DNA of 64,000 bases from an uncultured Pelagibacteraceae bacterium (GCA_902572605.1 CACGGD010000002.1:62001-126000); one strand, 5' to 3'; positions 9,009 through 18,850 are shown, counted from the stretch's first letter. Numbers and translations: made by a program. Notes: generated by a model from the sequence alone, not told the origin.

Positions 9009-9589
9009 TAAAGATTTCTACTGCCTGGTTTAATTGCTTCAATAGAAGATAGATTTTTTGGTAAATTATCTTTTGTATAAGTGGGGATATCTAGTTGGAT
9101 TTGTGATACTATTTTTTCTTTAATGTCTGTCGTCCCTTTTGATCTATCAATAATACATGCATAGCCAATTATTTTTGCACCTGCAGAGTTAACTAATTTT
9201 GAGCATTCTAAACTAGATTTACCTGTAGTTATTACGTCTTCTACTATGAGAACTTTATTATTTTTTTTAATTGAAAAATTTCTTCTTAGTTGAAATTTTC
9301 CCTCTATTCTTTCAGAAAATATAGTTTCTTTATTGAGTATTCTTCCAATATCATATCCTATAATAATTCCACCCATAGCTGGTGACAAGATTAAATCGAA
9401 ATCTTCAAATGATGATTTTATTTTTTCTGCAAGAGAATTACATATTTGAGAAGCTTTTTTAGGCTTGCTAAGGAGCTGTGCGCATTGAACATATTTTGGA
9501 CTATGTAAGCCAGAAGACAATATAAAATGTCCGTCAATTAAAGCTTTAGTTTCTTTTAAAATTTTTAAAGATTCTTCGTATGAAAGCAT
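9008..9589 (-). CDS. pyrE: Orotate phosphoribosyltransferase
   Basis: Forms orotidine 5'-monophosphate from orotate and PRPP in pyrimidine synthesis. The PRPP-binding loop is VLIVEDVITTGKSS, and GHFILSSGLHSPKYVQC marks the N-terminal substrate region. The protein is 193 residues. Its first 44 bases overlap the 3' end of the relA/spoT gene in another frame; both products look genuine there, since the KETKALIDGHF region belongs to PyrE and the ACT domain fills the other frame. Confidence 0.95.
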   Translation of the reverse strand: MLSYEESLKILKETKALIDGHFILSSGLHSPKYVQCAQLLSKPKKASQICNSLAEKIKSSFEDFDLILSPAMGGIIIGYDIGRILNKETIFSERIEGKFQLRRNFSIKKNNKVLIVEDVITTGKSSLECSKLVNSAGAKIIGYACIIDRSKGTTDIKEKIVSQIQLDIPTYTKDNLPKNLSSIEAIKPGSRNL

Positions 9590-11294
9590 TTTTTTTCTGT
9601 TTATGGCGAACTATTTTAAAATTAAAATTACTCTGCTTTATTTGACTTATCAAGTTTGTAAAGTTTTTTAAATCTTTAATTTGTAAATCAAAAGAAAACT
9701 GTAAATAATCTTTTTTTCTTTCTAACATTTCTACATTTAAGATATTTCCTTTATTTATTCCTATAAGAGAGCTAATTTTACCAAGTGCTCCAGGCTTGTG
9801 AGGTAAGTCAACAACTATAGTACTTGTATAAGTTTTCTCCTTTGGTTTTGAAGTTTCTAAAGTTTTATCTTGCCAATATCGTCTGATAGATGCTCTTGCT
9901 TTTCCTGTCTTAGAGGAAGAAAGCCAGTGTAGAGAAGGAGAAGCATTTTTCGAAGTTATTATTTGAACCATATCACCATTCCTTAAATCAGTCTGTAAGG
10001 TAGACTCTCTTCCATTCACATTACACCCAATAGCGCTTTCTCCTATTTTGGTGTGAACTGCATAAGCAAAATCTATTGGTGAAGCATTTTTTGGTAATTT
10101 AATTACTGCACCCTTTGGAGTAAAACAAAAAACGTTATCTTGAAACATTTGGAGTTTAGTGAATTCATAATAGTGTTCTGGGCTGTTTCCAGTTTCAATA
10201 ATCTCTACTAAATCTCTTAACCAGTCGTATTCTTTCCATGAAAGTTCCGAAAATTTTTCAGAAGATTTATATTTCCAATGTGAAGCAATTCCTCTTTCAG
10301 CAAATTCATTCATTTCATTAGTACGTATTTGAATTTCAATTCTATTTTTTTTAGGTCCAATTATTGAAGTGTGAATTGATCTATATTTATTTATCTTAGG
10401 GGTAGAAATATAATCTTTAAATTTTCCTGGTATTGCAGAAAATTTACTATGAAAAATACCTAAAGTTTTATAACAATCGTCGATGTTATCTACTAGAATT
10501 CGGAATCCTATAATATCAGTTAATTGTTCTAAAGATATCTTTTTGTTTTGAATTTTTCTCCATATTGAAAAAGGTGTTTTTTCTCTTCCAGTAATAGTAG
10601 CCTGAACTCCATTTGCATTTAATAATCTAATAAGATCTGCCGCAATTATTTTAAAAGTGTCTTCTCTGTTACTTTTTATAAATTTTAGCCTATCTAAAAT
10701 CAAATCTCTAGCAGGTTTATTTAAAACAGAAAAAGACAAATCTTCTAATTCATCTCTTATTCTATTCATTCCCATTCTATCTGCTAAAGGTGCATATATC
10801 TCCATAGTCTCTTTTGCTTTCCTTATAATTTTTTCCTTATCTTTTACAAAATGAATAGTTCGCATATTATGAAGCCTGTCAGCTAATTTAACTAGCAAAA
10901 CTCTAATATCTTTTGAAGTAGCTAATATTAATTTTCTAAAATTTTCTGCCTTGGAGTTATCTGATACTTTATCTTCAAGAGCAGATATTTTGGTTACACC
11001 TTCCACTAAATTTGCTACTTCTTGTCCAAACTCTTTTTTTACTGTTTCGTAAGTTACATTGGTATCTTCAATAGTGTCATGTAATAAGCCTGTAGTGATC
11101 GTGGCGCTATCAAGTTTTAGTTCTGTTAGGATGTTAGCTACTGCAACAGGATGAATTATATAAGGGACACCTTCATCTCTTTTTTGATTTTGATGGGCAT
11201 CTAAAGCAAAATTGTAAGCTTTATTCAGAGAGTCTGAATTTAAAAACTTGTTATACGATTTAATCTTATCAATTAATTCAATGTTATTAATCAT
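9546..11294 (-). CDS. spoT: Short bifunctional (p)ppGpp synthetase/hydrolase (RelA/SpoT family)
   Basis: Makes and degrades the alarmone (p)ppGpp. Domains in order: HD hydrolase about 20-170 (LLHDTIEDT, H72-D73), synthetase about 220-330 (GREKTPFSIW, FKDYISTPKINKYRSIHT), TGS about 375-440 (VFCFTPKGAVIKLPKNASPIDFAYAVHTKIG) and a C-terminal ACT about 500-575 (VVDLPHKPGALGKISSLIG). At 582 residues it is much shorter than the usual ~700-750. The helical and zinc-finger/CC region between TGS and ACT is almost gone. The KFKD motif fits the bifunctional RxKD class. It is probably the organism's SpoT/Rsh enzyme; the name is by family. Confidence 0.92.
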   Translation of the reverse strand: MINNIELIDKIKSYNKFLNSDSLNKAYNFALDAHQNQKRDEGVPYIIHPVAVANILTELKLDSATITTGLLHDTIEDTNVTYETVKKEFGQEVANLVEGVTKISALEDKVSDNSKAENFRKLILATSKDIRVLLVKLADRLHNMRTIHFVKDKEKIIRKAKETMEIYAPLADRMGMNRIRDELEDLSFSVLNKPARDLILDRLKFIKSNREDTFKIIAADLIRLLNANGVQATITGREKTPFSIWRKIQNKKISLEQLTDIIGFRILVDNIDDCYKTLGIFHSKFSAIPGKFKDYISTPKINKYRSIHTSIIGPKKNRIEIQIRTNEMNEFAERGIASHWKYKSSEKFSELSWKEYDWLRDLVEIIETGNSPEHYYEFTKLQMFQDNVFCFTPKGAVIKLPKNASPIDFAYAVHTKIGESAIGCNVNGRESTLQTDLRNGDMVQIITSKNASPSLHWLSSSKTGKARASIRRYWQDKTLETSKPKEKTYTSTIVVDLPHKPGALGKISSLIGINKGNILNVEMLERKKDYLQFSFDLQIKDLKNFTNLISQIKQSNFNFKIVRHKQKKNAFIRRIFKNFKRN

Positions 11295-11296
11295 AT

Positions 11297-11806
11297 TTAG
11301 ATAATAACACTTTTACGCAATCTTGTAATCTCAATCCTTGAATTTTGGCTTAATTCATTAATTAAAATAACAGCATTTTTCTTAAAAATAGGATGTATCC
11401 ATTTTGGATCTATTTCTTTGATCGGATAAAGGACAAAATTACGAATATGAGATCTAGGATGAGGTAATATCGATGATTTGTTTGATTTAATTAGACCATA
11501 AAAATCAATTATATCTATATCACAAACTCGTGGATAATTTTTAGGAGATTTTAATCTACCAATTTTTTTTTCGATTAATGCTATTTCTTTAATTAGTTTA
11601 GTGTCGGAGTAGTCATACTCAGCTAGTAAGCCAATATTAATAAATTTAGGTAGTTTTTTGTTAGGGTATGAAGGAGTTTCATAAAAATTTGAAATCTTTC
11701 TTATTTTTAATTTTGAATTAATTAACAAATTGATTGCAATGGAGATATTTTTGAATTTTGATCCATGTTTTGAGTCTAAATTAGAGCCAATATTAAGATG
11801 TATCAT
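11297..11806 (-). CDS. folK: 2-amino-4-hydroxy-6-hydroxymethyldihydropteridine pyrophosphokinase
   Basis: Pyrophosphorylates hydroxymethyldihydropterin for folate synthesis. Seen are the HPPK start [20 protein letters not shown], the metal-binding [13 protein letters not shown] segment and the signature [19 protein letters not shown]. The 169-residue protein is a stand-alone folK. It starts four bases inside the smpB stop and lies two bases upstream of relA/spoT. Confidence 0.92.
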   Translation of the reverse strand: MIHLNIGSNLDSKHGSKFKNISIAINLLINSKLKIRKISNFYETPSYPNKKLPKFINIGLLAEYDYSDTKLIKEIALIEKKIGRLKSPKNYPRVCDIDIIDFYGLIKSNKSSILPHPRSHIRNFVLYPIKEIDPKWIHPIFKKNAVILINELSQNSRIEITRLRKSVII

Positions 11807-12276
11807 TTGTTGTTTTTACTAAGTAATCTTGCTTTTTCTCTATTCCAATCTCGTGTTCTTTTAACTTGTCTTTTATCATAAAGTTTTTTTCCTTTTGCAA
11901 CAGCTATCTCTACTTTAACTTTACCTTTTGAAAAATACATTTTAGTAGGAATAATTGTTAAACCTTCTTGATTTATTCTTCCAATTAATTTGTTTATTTC
12001 CTTTTTGTTTAGAAGAAGTTTTCTATTCTCTTTTGGATTATGATTGTTATATGAAGATTGTCTATATAGTGGTATATGTGAATTAATTAAAAATAATTCC
12101 CCGTTATTATCTATAGCATAAGAGTCAGCTATACTACCCTTTCCATCTCTTAAAGATTTAACTTCAGAACCTTTTAAAGCAATACCAGCTTCTAAGGTTT
12201 CGATAAAAAAATAATTAAAACTAGCTTTTCTGTTAAGACAAATAATTTTTTGACCAAGAGCTATTCTTTTTATCAT
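11803..12276 (-). CDS. smpB: tmRNA-binding protein SmpB
   Basis: Binds tmRNA and delivers it to stalled ribosomes for trans-translation. Recognised from [46 protein letters not shown], and the C-terminal [19 protein letters not shown] tail. It is 157 residues, full length. Its start overlaps the dapA stop by one base. The ssrA RNA itself was not found in this window. Confidence 0.96.
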   Translation of the reverse strand: MIKRIALGQKIICLNRKASFNYFFIETLEAGIALKGSEVKSLRDGKGSIADSYAIDNNGELFLINSHIPLYRQSSYNNHNPKENRKLLLNKKEINKLIGRINQEGLTIIPTKMYFSKGKVKVEIAVAKGKKLYDKRQVKRTRDWNREKARLLSKNNK

Positions 12277-13145
12277 TAAAGTATTTTAGCAACTTTAAGA
12301 GCTTCGGATATTTTCTTTTTTGTTTCTTCTTTAACTTGAACTAGAGGTAGTCTTACATCTGGACTGCACATACCCAACAATGAAGCTGCATATTTAACTG
12401 GAGAAGGATTGCTTTCTATGAACATGGCTGAATGAACAGGTTGAAGAATTTTATCAAACTTTTCAGAATCTTTAAATCCATTTGCACATGATTGTTGAAA
12501 ATTTGAACAAAGTTTTGCTGCTATATTAGCAGTTACACTAATAGACCCGGAGCCTCCTCTTTTATTAAATTCCAGAGAATTATCATCATTACCAGTCAAT
12601 TGTATAAATTCTTTTCCCATTGCTTTTAATTGCATTTCAACTCTATTAAGATCGCCTGTAGCATCTTTTACACCAGCTATATTTTTTAGTTCGTATAATT
12701 TCGTCATTGTTTCAACAGACATATCAATCACAGAACGTGAAGGAATATTATAAATAATAATAGGTATTCCCACACTGTCATTAATCTTTTTATAATGTTG
12801 ATACAAACCTTCTTGTGTAGGTTTATTATAATAAGGAGTAACAACCAATAAAGCGTCTGATCCAGCTTTTTCAGCATACTTAGAAAGTTCTACTGCCTCA
12901 GAAGTAGAGTTAGATCCTGTTCCAGCTATAACAGGTATTTTTCCCTTAGTTTCTTTAATTGAAATTTCTATAATTTTTTTATGCTCATCATGGGATAAAG
13001 TTGGGGACTCACCTGTTGTGCCTCCAGGAACAATACCGTTTGTACCATTTTTCAAGTGATAATGAATTAATTTGCGATAAACATCCTCATTTAGAGCATT
13101 GTTTTCAAATGGGGTTATTAAGGCTACAATTGATCCTTTAAGCAT
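12276..13145 (-). CDS. dapA: 4-hydroxy-tetrahydrodipicolinate synthase
   Basis: First committed step of lysine/diaminopimelate synthesis, condensing pyruvate with aspartate semialdehyde. The TIM-barrel shows [39 protein letters not shown] and the Schiff-base lysine in [10 protein letters not shown]. Length 289 is normal. It is the first gene of the long minus-strand operon and is divergent from the lytic transglycosylase with only a 30-base gap. A TATATT box lies on the minus strand at 13151-13156, so its leader may be very short. Confidence 0.97.
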   Translation of the reverse strand: MLKGSIVALITPFENNALNEDVYRKLIHYHLKNGTNGIVPGGTTGESPTLSHDEHKKIIEISIKETKGKIPVIAGTGSNSTSEAVELSKYAEKAGSDALLVVTPYYNKPTQEGLYQHYKKINDSVGIPIIIYNIPSRSVIDMSVETMTKLYELKNIAGVKDATGDLNRVEMQLKAMGKEFIQLTGNDDNSLEFNKRGGSGSISVTANIAAKLCSNFQQSCANGFKDSEKFDKILQPVHSAMFIESNPSPVKYAASLLGMCSPDVRLPLVQVKEETKKKISEALKVAKIL

Positions 13146-13175
13146 AAAACAATATAAGGTAATTAATTTTAACTT

Positions 13176-15395
13176 ATGCCTTATAAATTAATTAGTCTAG
13201 TATTTTTATTATTTTTTTTAATTATTAATAAAGCCAATTCTGAAAGCGAATTCATTTTACCAGTAAAAAAACCATCAATTTTTAAAAAAATTGAAAAAGA
13301 TATTACTTCAAAATCCTTTAGTAATTTACCCCAAGAAAAGCCAATCTTGAAAACAACAAATAATGAGCAAAATGTTGTAAAGGAAAAAAAAGAAGAAACG
13401 AAAAAAAAAATAATAGTTGATACTAGTTTTATATTTCCGAAAAAAAAACCTGCTACTTATAAAATAGTTTCGAAAGAAGCAAAAAAATCATCAATATTAA
13501 ATCCTAAAGATTTTGCAAAAGCTAAAGAGACGATTAAATTTGTTAAATCGCGAAAATGGAACAGTGCAATAAAAAGTGCTGAAAAAGTTAAAGATAGAGA
13601 ATTTAGAACCTTAATTAATTGGATGTATCTAAAAACAACAGGAAATGCAGCTTCATTTAATGATTACAAAAAATTTATAGAAAAAAATCCAGATTATCCA
13701 AGAATAAATAGAATAAAATATCTTGCGGAACAAAAGATTTATTTAAGAAATAATTCCCCAACTTCAATAATTAATTGGTTCGAAAAAAATCCTCCTTTAG
13801 GAGGCTTGGGAAAAATTAAACTTGCTGAAGCTTTTTTAGAACAAGGAAAAATTGATAAAGTAGAAAAGTTGATTAAAGATGGTTGGGTAACGGCAGAAAT
13901 AAGAAAAAATGATTTAGGTTATTATAGAGCCAAATTTAAGAAATTTTTAACTTCAGATGATCATTTGAAAAGAGCCGATTATCTAGCGTGGGAAAAAAAA
14001 TACTGGGATTTGAAAAGAATGCTTAAGTATTTACCAAAAGATGAAAGAGCTCTTTATAACGCTAGACAAATATTAATGAGCAACTCTTATGGTGTTGATA
14101 ATGCAATTGCCCAAGTTCCAGCTCATCTTAAGAATGACCCAGGATTAGAATTTGATAGATTAAGATGGAGAAACAGAAGAGGCAGATTAGAGTCTTCATT
14201 AGAAATCTTATATAAAAATGCAAATAAAACTGAAAGACAAATGATAAGGCCAGATTTGTGGTGGGAACAAAGAAAAAGTGTTGCTAGGTCTTTAATATAC
14301 AAAAAAAGATATAAAACAGCATATAAAATATCAAGTGAACACTCACTATCATCTGGCTCTTCTTTTGCGGAAGCTGAATGGTTGTCAGGTTGGATAGCAC
14401 TGTCTTTTTTAAATTCACCAGAATATGCAATTAATCACTTTGAAAATTTTTATAATAATGTTGGGTATCCAATTAGTTTAGCTCGAGGTGCTTATTGGCT
14501 TGGTGCTGCTCATAAAGAATTAGGAAACAAGGAAAGAGCAAACAAATATTTTGCCGAAGGAGCAAAATTTCCAATGACCTACTATGGTCAACTTTCATTT
14601 AATGAGATAAATCCTGGTGGAAATTTTGAATTAATTGATGACTCTACTTTTGACAAAGATTATGAAAAAGAATTTAATAAAAATAGATTAATTAATCATG
14701 TGATATTACTTAAAGAGCTAGATGCTACTAAATATGCAAAAGATATACTAAAACATTTAGCTTCCTTAAATATAGAAAAAGGAAGTGAAGTTTTGGCTGC
14801 CAGATTATCTACAACTATTGGGAGATATGATTTTGCAATTCAAATATCAAAACAAGCTTCTTATGAAAAAAGATTCTACAATAAATTTAATTATCCAATT
14901 ATTAATACTCCTAAAGAAATTAATAATAAAATTATGCCTAATTCAGAAGTTGTTCTAGCCATAATAAGGCAAGAAAGTGAATTTGATTCTAAAGCCAATA
15001 GCTGGGCAGGTGCTAGAGGAATGATGCAATTAATGAAGTACACGGCTAAAATTGTTGCTAAACAAGCAAAGCTACAATATAGCATTAGTAAATTAACTCG
15101 AGATCCAGAATATAATATTAAATTAGGATCTTACTATTTTAATTCTTTAATTGAAGATTATAATGGAATATATCCATTTGCCATAGCAGCTTACAATGCT
15201 GGACCTAATAGAGTTAAAACTTGGCGAAGAGTAAATGGAGATCCATCAAAAGGAAAATTATCATATGTTAATTGGATTGAGCTAATTAGATTTGAAGAGA
15301 CAAGAAACTATGTTCAAAGAGTATTGGAAAACATAAACGTCTATAAATATATGTTAAGCAAAGAACCTGTAACGATAGATAATTTCTTCAATTAA
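13176..15395 (+). CDS. slt: Soluble lytic murein transglycosylase
   Basis: Periplasmic peptidoglycan-cleaving enzyme. An N-terminal signal peptide (about 1-22, ending NKANS) is followed by a lysine-rich linker carrying a repeated FP(V)KKP element near 26-33 and 85-92, then a long helical superhelix (about 110-570), then the SLT catalytic domain (about 580-720). The catalytic glutamate is E600 in IIRQESEFDSKANSWAGARGMMQLM-type context, and AAYNAGPNRVKTWRR is the second SLT motif. 739 residues is somewhat long, because of the linker. It is convergent with the tRNA-Ser gene four bases beyond its stop. Confidence 0.93.
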   Translation: MPYKLISLVFLLFFLIINKANSESEFILPVKKPSIFKKIEKDITSKSFSNLPQEKPILKTTNNEQNVVKEKKEETKKKIIVDTSFIFPKKKPATYKIVSKEAKKSSILNPKDFAKAKETIKFVKSRKWNSAIKSAEKVKDREFRTLINWMYLKTTGNAASFNDYKKFIEKNPDYPRINRIKYLAEQKIYLRNNSPTSIINWFEKNPPLGGLGKIKLAEAFLEQGKIDKVEKLIKDGWVTAEIRKNDLGYYRAKFKKFLTSDDHLKRADYLAWEKKYWDLKRMLKYLPKDERALYNARQILMSNSYGVDNAIAQVPAHLKNDPGLEFDRLRWRNRRGRLESSLEILYKNANKTERQMIRPDLWWEQRKSVARSLIYKKRYKTAYKISSEHSLSSGSSFAEAEWLSGWIALSFLNSPEYAINHFENFYNNVGYPISLARGAYWLGAAHKELGNKERANKYFAEGAKFPMTYYGQLSFNEINPGGNFELIDDSTFDKDYEKEFNKNRLINHVILLKELDATKYAKDILKHLASLNIEKGSEVLAARLSTTIGRYDFAIQISKQASYEKRFYNKFNYPIINTPKEINNKIMPNSEVVLAIIRQESEFDSKANSWAGARGMMQLMKYTAKIVAKQAKLQYSISKLTRDPEYNIKLGSYYFNSLIEDYNGIYPFAIAAYNAGPNRVKTWRRVNGDPSKGKLSYVNWIELIRFEETRNYVQRVLENINVYKYMLSKEPVTIDNFFN

Positions 15396-15398
15396 TTG

Positions 15399-15490
15399 TG
15401 GCGGAAGAGGAGAGATTCGAACTCTCGGTACGATATTACTCGTACGGTTAGTTAGCAACCAACTGGTTTAAACCGCTCACCCACTCTTCC
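15399..15490 (-). tRNA. tRNA-Ser (anticodon GCU)
   Basis: Reading the minus strand, GGAAGAG (15490-15484) pairs with CTCTTCC (15409-15403) as the acceptor stem, followed by discriminator G and an encoded CCA. The anticodon stem GTTGG/CTAAC holds the loop TTGCTAA, giving GCU for AGY serine codons. The long variable arm (TACGA/TCGTA) and the GTTCGAAT T-loop confirm a class II tRNA-Ser. tRNA genes are common integration sites, but no integrase or attachment repeat was seen here. Confidence 0.95.
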
Positions 15491-15559
15491 AAAAAACCAA
15501 GTTTATTTAGTACTATTTATTTAATATTTAACTTATAAATCAATCAAAAAAATGGTCAA

Positions 15560-16432
15560 ATGAAGAAAAGTTTATTAAAGGGGTCATTATTTACTGTTGG
15601 AGCATCTTTTTGGTGGGGTGTTATAGGCGTATTTTATTTTAAATTTGTATCTTTTGCTTCACCTTTAGAACTAACAATTCATAGAACAATATGGACAGCT
15701 TTGCTTTTAGTAATAACTACTAACTATTATTCAAAATGGTCAGAATTTAATAGACTTATAAAAAAACCTAAAAGTTTAATAATACTTCTAATAACAGGAT
15801 TATTGATATCAATAAATTGGTTTACATGGCTCTATGCTGTTAGTACGAACAATCTTTTAGATGGTAGCTTAGGTTATTATATTTTTCCAATTTTAAGTGT
15901 TTTTTTCGGAATCATATTTTTAAATGAACCATACAATAGAAATAAGATTATATCGGTCGTTTTAGTCATTCTTTCATTTTTTTATCTTTTGTATCATTTA
16001 AAAACTATTCCTTGGATTGGCATAACAGTTGCTGTTACTTTTAGTTTATATGGATTAATAAGAAAAAAGATTAACGTTTCGTCTGATATTGGTCTTTTAG
16101 TTGAAACATTATTAATGACGCCTTTAGCGCTTTTATTATTTTATTATCTATTTAAAAATAACTTAAATATTTTTTCTATTAATAAGCCAGATTTATCTTT
16201 TTATTTATTTTGGGCAGGTTTCATGACTTTGATACCTTTATTTTGGTATACAAAAGGATTTAATTTAATAGGAATAGGTCCAGCTAGTATGATATTTTTT
16301 TTAACACCTACTGCACAGTTTTTTCTTGGTATTCTCTACTATAATGAACCATTAGTGCTACATAAATTAATTAGCTTTATCTTTATCTGGATAGCTGTAA
16401 TTATTTATTTGAATGAATTACGTAAAGAATAA
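15560..16432 (+). CDS. rarD: RarD/EamA family membrane permease
   Basis: A 290-residue inner-membrane protein with about ten hydrophobic segments in two EamA-type repeats. The start GSLFTVGASFWWGVIGVFYFK, HRTIWTALLLV, LLISINWFTWLYAVSTN and SLGYYIFPILSVFFGIIFL are typical of RarD. Substrates of RarD proteins are poorly defined; the historical chloramphenicol link does not establish function. Its 3' end overlaps the convergent symporter gene by 28 bases. Family call is sure, function is not. Confidence 0.88.
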   Translation: MKKSLLKGSLFTVGASFWWGVIGVFYFKFVSFASPLELTIHRTIWTALLLVITTNYYSKWSEFNRLIKKPKSLIILLITGLLISINWFTWLYAVSTNNLLDGSLGYYIFPILSVFFGIIFLNEPYNRNKIISVVLVILSFFYLLYHLKTIPWIGITVAVTFSLYGLIRKKINVSSDIGLLVETLLMTPLALLLFYYLFKNNLNIFSINKPDLSFYLFWAGFMTLIPLFWYTKGFNLIGIGPASMIFFLTPTAQFFLGILYYNEPLVLHKLISFIFIWIAVIIYLNELRKE

Positions 16433-17856
16433 ATTGATATCATCAAAAATGGTACAATTAAAGATAAAAGAAATGAAATAAAAAGTAAGTTAGTTCTGAT
16501 AAAAAAAGAAAAATTATCAATATCTATTAGATTCCCCACTAAGATACTGCTTTGAAAATTTTGACTAGGAAAAAAAAGCAATCCAAATAAAAGACCAGCA
16601 ATTATAGAAGATGATGCAAGAATTGAGTCGATTTTCTTATTAAAAAAACCATAAAATATTGTTATTACAGCTGCACAACATAATAGATCTGCTAATAAGA
16701 ATAAGTATAGGATACTGAACCCTTTTGATGCCAAGAAAAAAACTATGATACATAATATTACAATTATTAGATTAACTTTTTTGTTATTATCTTTGCCCTC
16801 TAATGATTTATTAATTTGATTTCCGTTTACTATTATTAAGCTAGAAATAGCATTTATTAATGTATCAATCGTACTAAGTGTTAAAGAAAGAGCTAAAACT
16901 AGTATAGCAATAACTATAAGAGAATTGTTATCATCAAGTATTAAGTCAAAGAAACCTAAATCGGGTATTACCTTAGGATTTAAAGAGTATGCGATAAGCC
17001 CTGAATAACCCATCCAAAAAACAATAATAAATATGAGTATTGAAGAATATATTAAACTTAATTTTAAAACAGAGTCATTTTTTGCCGAAAAAACTCTTTG
17101 CCAATTTCCTTGATGAAATAAATTAGTAGCTGCAACTGCAATGAAAAAAGTTAATCCTGCTGTATAATTTGGTAAGTAATTTATATCAACTAATTTAGGA
17201 GAATTTTTTTTGATTAATTCAAAACTGGGTAAATCTATATTATTTAAAACCAAAAAAACAGATAACAAAATTACTAAAGTAATAAAAATAAATTGGTATT
17301 TATCAGTGATAATTGAAAGTTTAAAACCACCCCTAAGTATATAAAGTAAACAAATTATTAAAGTAAAAGCAGATGTAATCCATAAAGGGACATTTGATAA
17401 GAAATTTAATAAAAACGCTATAGCAGTAACTTCAGCTATTAAAAATATAGTCATATAAAAGAAAATTAAGAATAAACTTATCTTGAGTATACCCATACCA
17501 AATCTTTTCTTTATGAATTGAGTTAATGTAAGCCCATTAGGAAATTCCTTTCTGATTTTTGGTCCAAAACTAATCAAAAATAACATAGGTGCTGCAGTAC
17601 CCAATGCATAACCAATTACAGCCCCCATACCACCCCACGTTGCTGCAGATGCAGGACCAAATAAAATCCAGGCTCCTAAAGCTGAAGCTGTTAAACTTGT
17701 AGTTAGTGAAAAAGAATTTTCATTTCTATCTCCAACTATATAGCTCTTCTTATTTGAAATTTTTTTAGAATTTAAAAAACCTAAAATGACAAAAAATGAT
17801 CCAACAAATAGAATTAAAGCTAATGAAGATTGTGATGATATATAAATTTTTTCCAT
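16405..17856 (-). CDS. thiV: Sodium:solute symporter under a TPP riboswitch, probable thiamine-pyrimidine (HMP) transporter ThiV
   Basis: A 483-residue member of the sodium:solute symporter family with about 13 membrane segments; the core GAWILFGPASAATWGGMGAVIGYALGT and LTLTQFIKKRFG are visible. It follows directly on a TPP riboswitch, so it should respond to cellular thiamine diphosphate. In SAR11 a riboswitch-controlled symporter of this family, ThiV, has been proposed to import 4-amino-5-hydroxymethyl-2-methylpyrimidine, which these cells need. I infer the same role from family plus riboswitch. Its substrate is not proved by sequence. It ends inside the convergent rarD. Confidence 0.85.
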   Translation of the reverse strand: MEKIYISSQSSLALILFVGSFFVILGFLNSKKISNKKSYIVGDRNENSFSLTTSLTASALGAWILFGPASAATWGGMGAVIGYALGTAAPMLFLISFGPKIRKEFPNGLTLTQFIKKRFGMGILKISLFLIFFYMTIFLIAEVTAIAFLLNFLSNVPLWITSAFTLIICLLYILRGGFKLSIITDKYQFIFITLVILLSVFLVLNNIDLPSFELIKKNSPKLVDINYLPNYTAGLTFFIAVAATNLFHQGNWQRVFSAKNDSVLKLSLIYSSILIFIIVFWMGYSGLIAYSLNPKVIPDLGFFDLILDDNNSLIVIAILVLALSLTLSTIDTLINAISSLIIVNGNQINKSLEGKDNNKKVNLIIVILCIIVFFLASKGFSILYLFLLADLLCCAAVITIFYGFFNKKIDSILASSSIIAGLLFGLLFFPSQNFQSSILVGNLIDIDNFSFFIRTNLLFISFLLSLIVPFLMISIYSLRNSFK

Positions 17857-17859
17857 ATT

Positions 17860-17923
17860 TCCCTCACTGAATTACCGGTCAGGTTCTTAGGGTTTAATCT
17901 CAGTCTTGATAGACACCCCTTTT
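17860..17923 (-). promoter_or_regulatory. TPP riboswitch (THI element)
   Basis: On the minus strand the consensus pieces appear in order: GGGGTGTC (P1/P2 entry), CTGAGA, ACCC, GAACCTGA, CCGGTAAT and a closing GAGGGA. This matches the thi-box core. The closing AGGGA lies only four bases before the ATG of the symporter, so it probably doubles as the ribosome-binding site, and ligand binding would hide it (translational control). The element starts just six to eight bases past the stop of the upstream ATP-grasp gene, so its promoter must lie within that gene or further upstream. Confidence 0.95.
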
Positions 17924-17928
17924 TAGTC

Positions 17929-18846
17929 TTATCTTCTTAATTCGTTGTACAGAAAGTTTGCTATAGAGTCCATTCCTTTAATGTTACTTTTTTCTTCTGC
18001 TATAGGATTGTAATTTGTATTAGTGTTAATATCATAAGTGTAATGAGTGCCGTCTTTGCTTTTAATATATTCAATTCCAGCAATTTCAATACCATTTGAT
18101 TTTAAAAGTTGTTCATATTTTTTAATTTCAACGTTTTTATAATCCTTTATAATCATAAATTTATTTCCATCAGGATTTGTAGGACAAAACTTTTCTTCTA
18201 CGTTACAAGCGTCTGAAGGGCATAGTTCGAAACCACTTGATGCGTCAACTTGAACTGCATATAAAAATTTTCCTTTCACAAACTCGACTCTTGTAATGAC
18301 CTTTGGATCTGAATCAATATATTCTTGTAATAAAGTTATTCCATCAATTGAGTCTTCAAAACTTTTATTTAGATATTTTTCAAGCTCAGATGTATTTTCA
18401 AAGTATTTAACACCCAAGCCTTTTCCTCCTCTATTGTGTTTTGTAATAAAAGGCTTATCGAATTTTTTTGATTGTTCTAAAAGTTCTTTTTTATTTTTTG
18501 CATAATAAGTTTTTGGAAATTTCAGATTAAACTTTTCCAGTTCTCTATATTGTTCTTTTTTACTTATCTCTAATTCAAGAGCCCTCGAATTATTTATAAT
18601 TCTTCTTTTTTTTTGTTCTAACCAAGTTAATAAGTTTTTCGTATTTTCTGGAGCATATCTATGACCACGCGAATGAGAACTTGCACTCATACGATTGTAA
18701 AATATTCCCTCTGGTGGATTGCTCTTATAATTAAAATTTTCTTTATCCATGTGCCATTCTTCAAAAGGAGCTTTAATTTTTTTAAAACTTTTCCTTAATG
18801 GAATTAACCATTCATCATTTTCATGTATTACGTATATTTTTTTCAT
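17929..18846 (-). CDS. ATP-grasp (RimK/glutathione-synthetase-like) ligase
   Basis: A 305-residue protein with an ATP-grasp fold. The N-terminal part contains GIFYNRMSASSHSRGHRYAP; the ATP-binding region shows KPFITKHNRGGKGLGVKYF and the late metal site is YDINTNTNYNPIAE, where Asn residues follow the Asp. RimK-like enzymes join an amino acid or amine to a carboxylate, often on a peptide or protein C-terminus. The acceptor is unknown. Upstream on the same strand are a tiny Cys-rich peptide gene and umuDC; downstream is the TPP riboswitch. A GAAC-N4-GTTC palindrome and a TATAAT box lie before its ATG. Confidence 0.75.
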   Translation of the reverse strand: MKKIYVIHENDEWLIPLRKSFKKIKAPFEEWHMDKENFNYKSNPPEGIFYNRMSASSHSRGHRYAPENTKNLLTWLEQKKRRIINNSRALELEISKKEQYRELEKFNLKFPKTYYAKNKKELLEQSKKFDKPFITKHNRGGKGLGVKYFENTSELEKYLNKSFEDSIDGITLLQEYIDSDPKVITRVEFVKGKFLYAVQVDASSGFELCPSDACNVEEKFCPTNPDGNKFMIIKDYKNVEIKKYEQLLKSNGIEIAGIEYIKSKDGTHYTYDINTNTNYNPIAEEKSNIKGMDSIANFLYNELRR

Positions 18847-18850
18847 ATTT

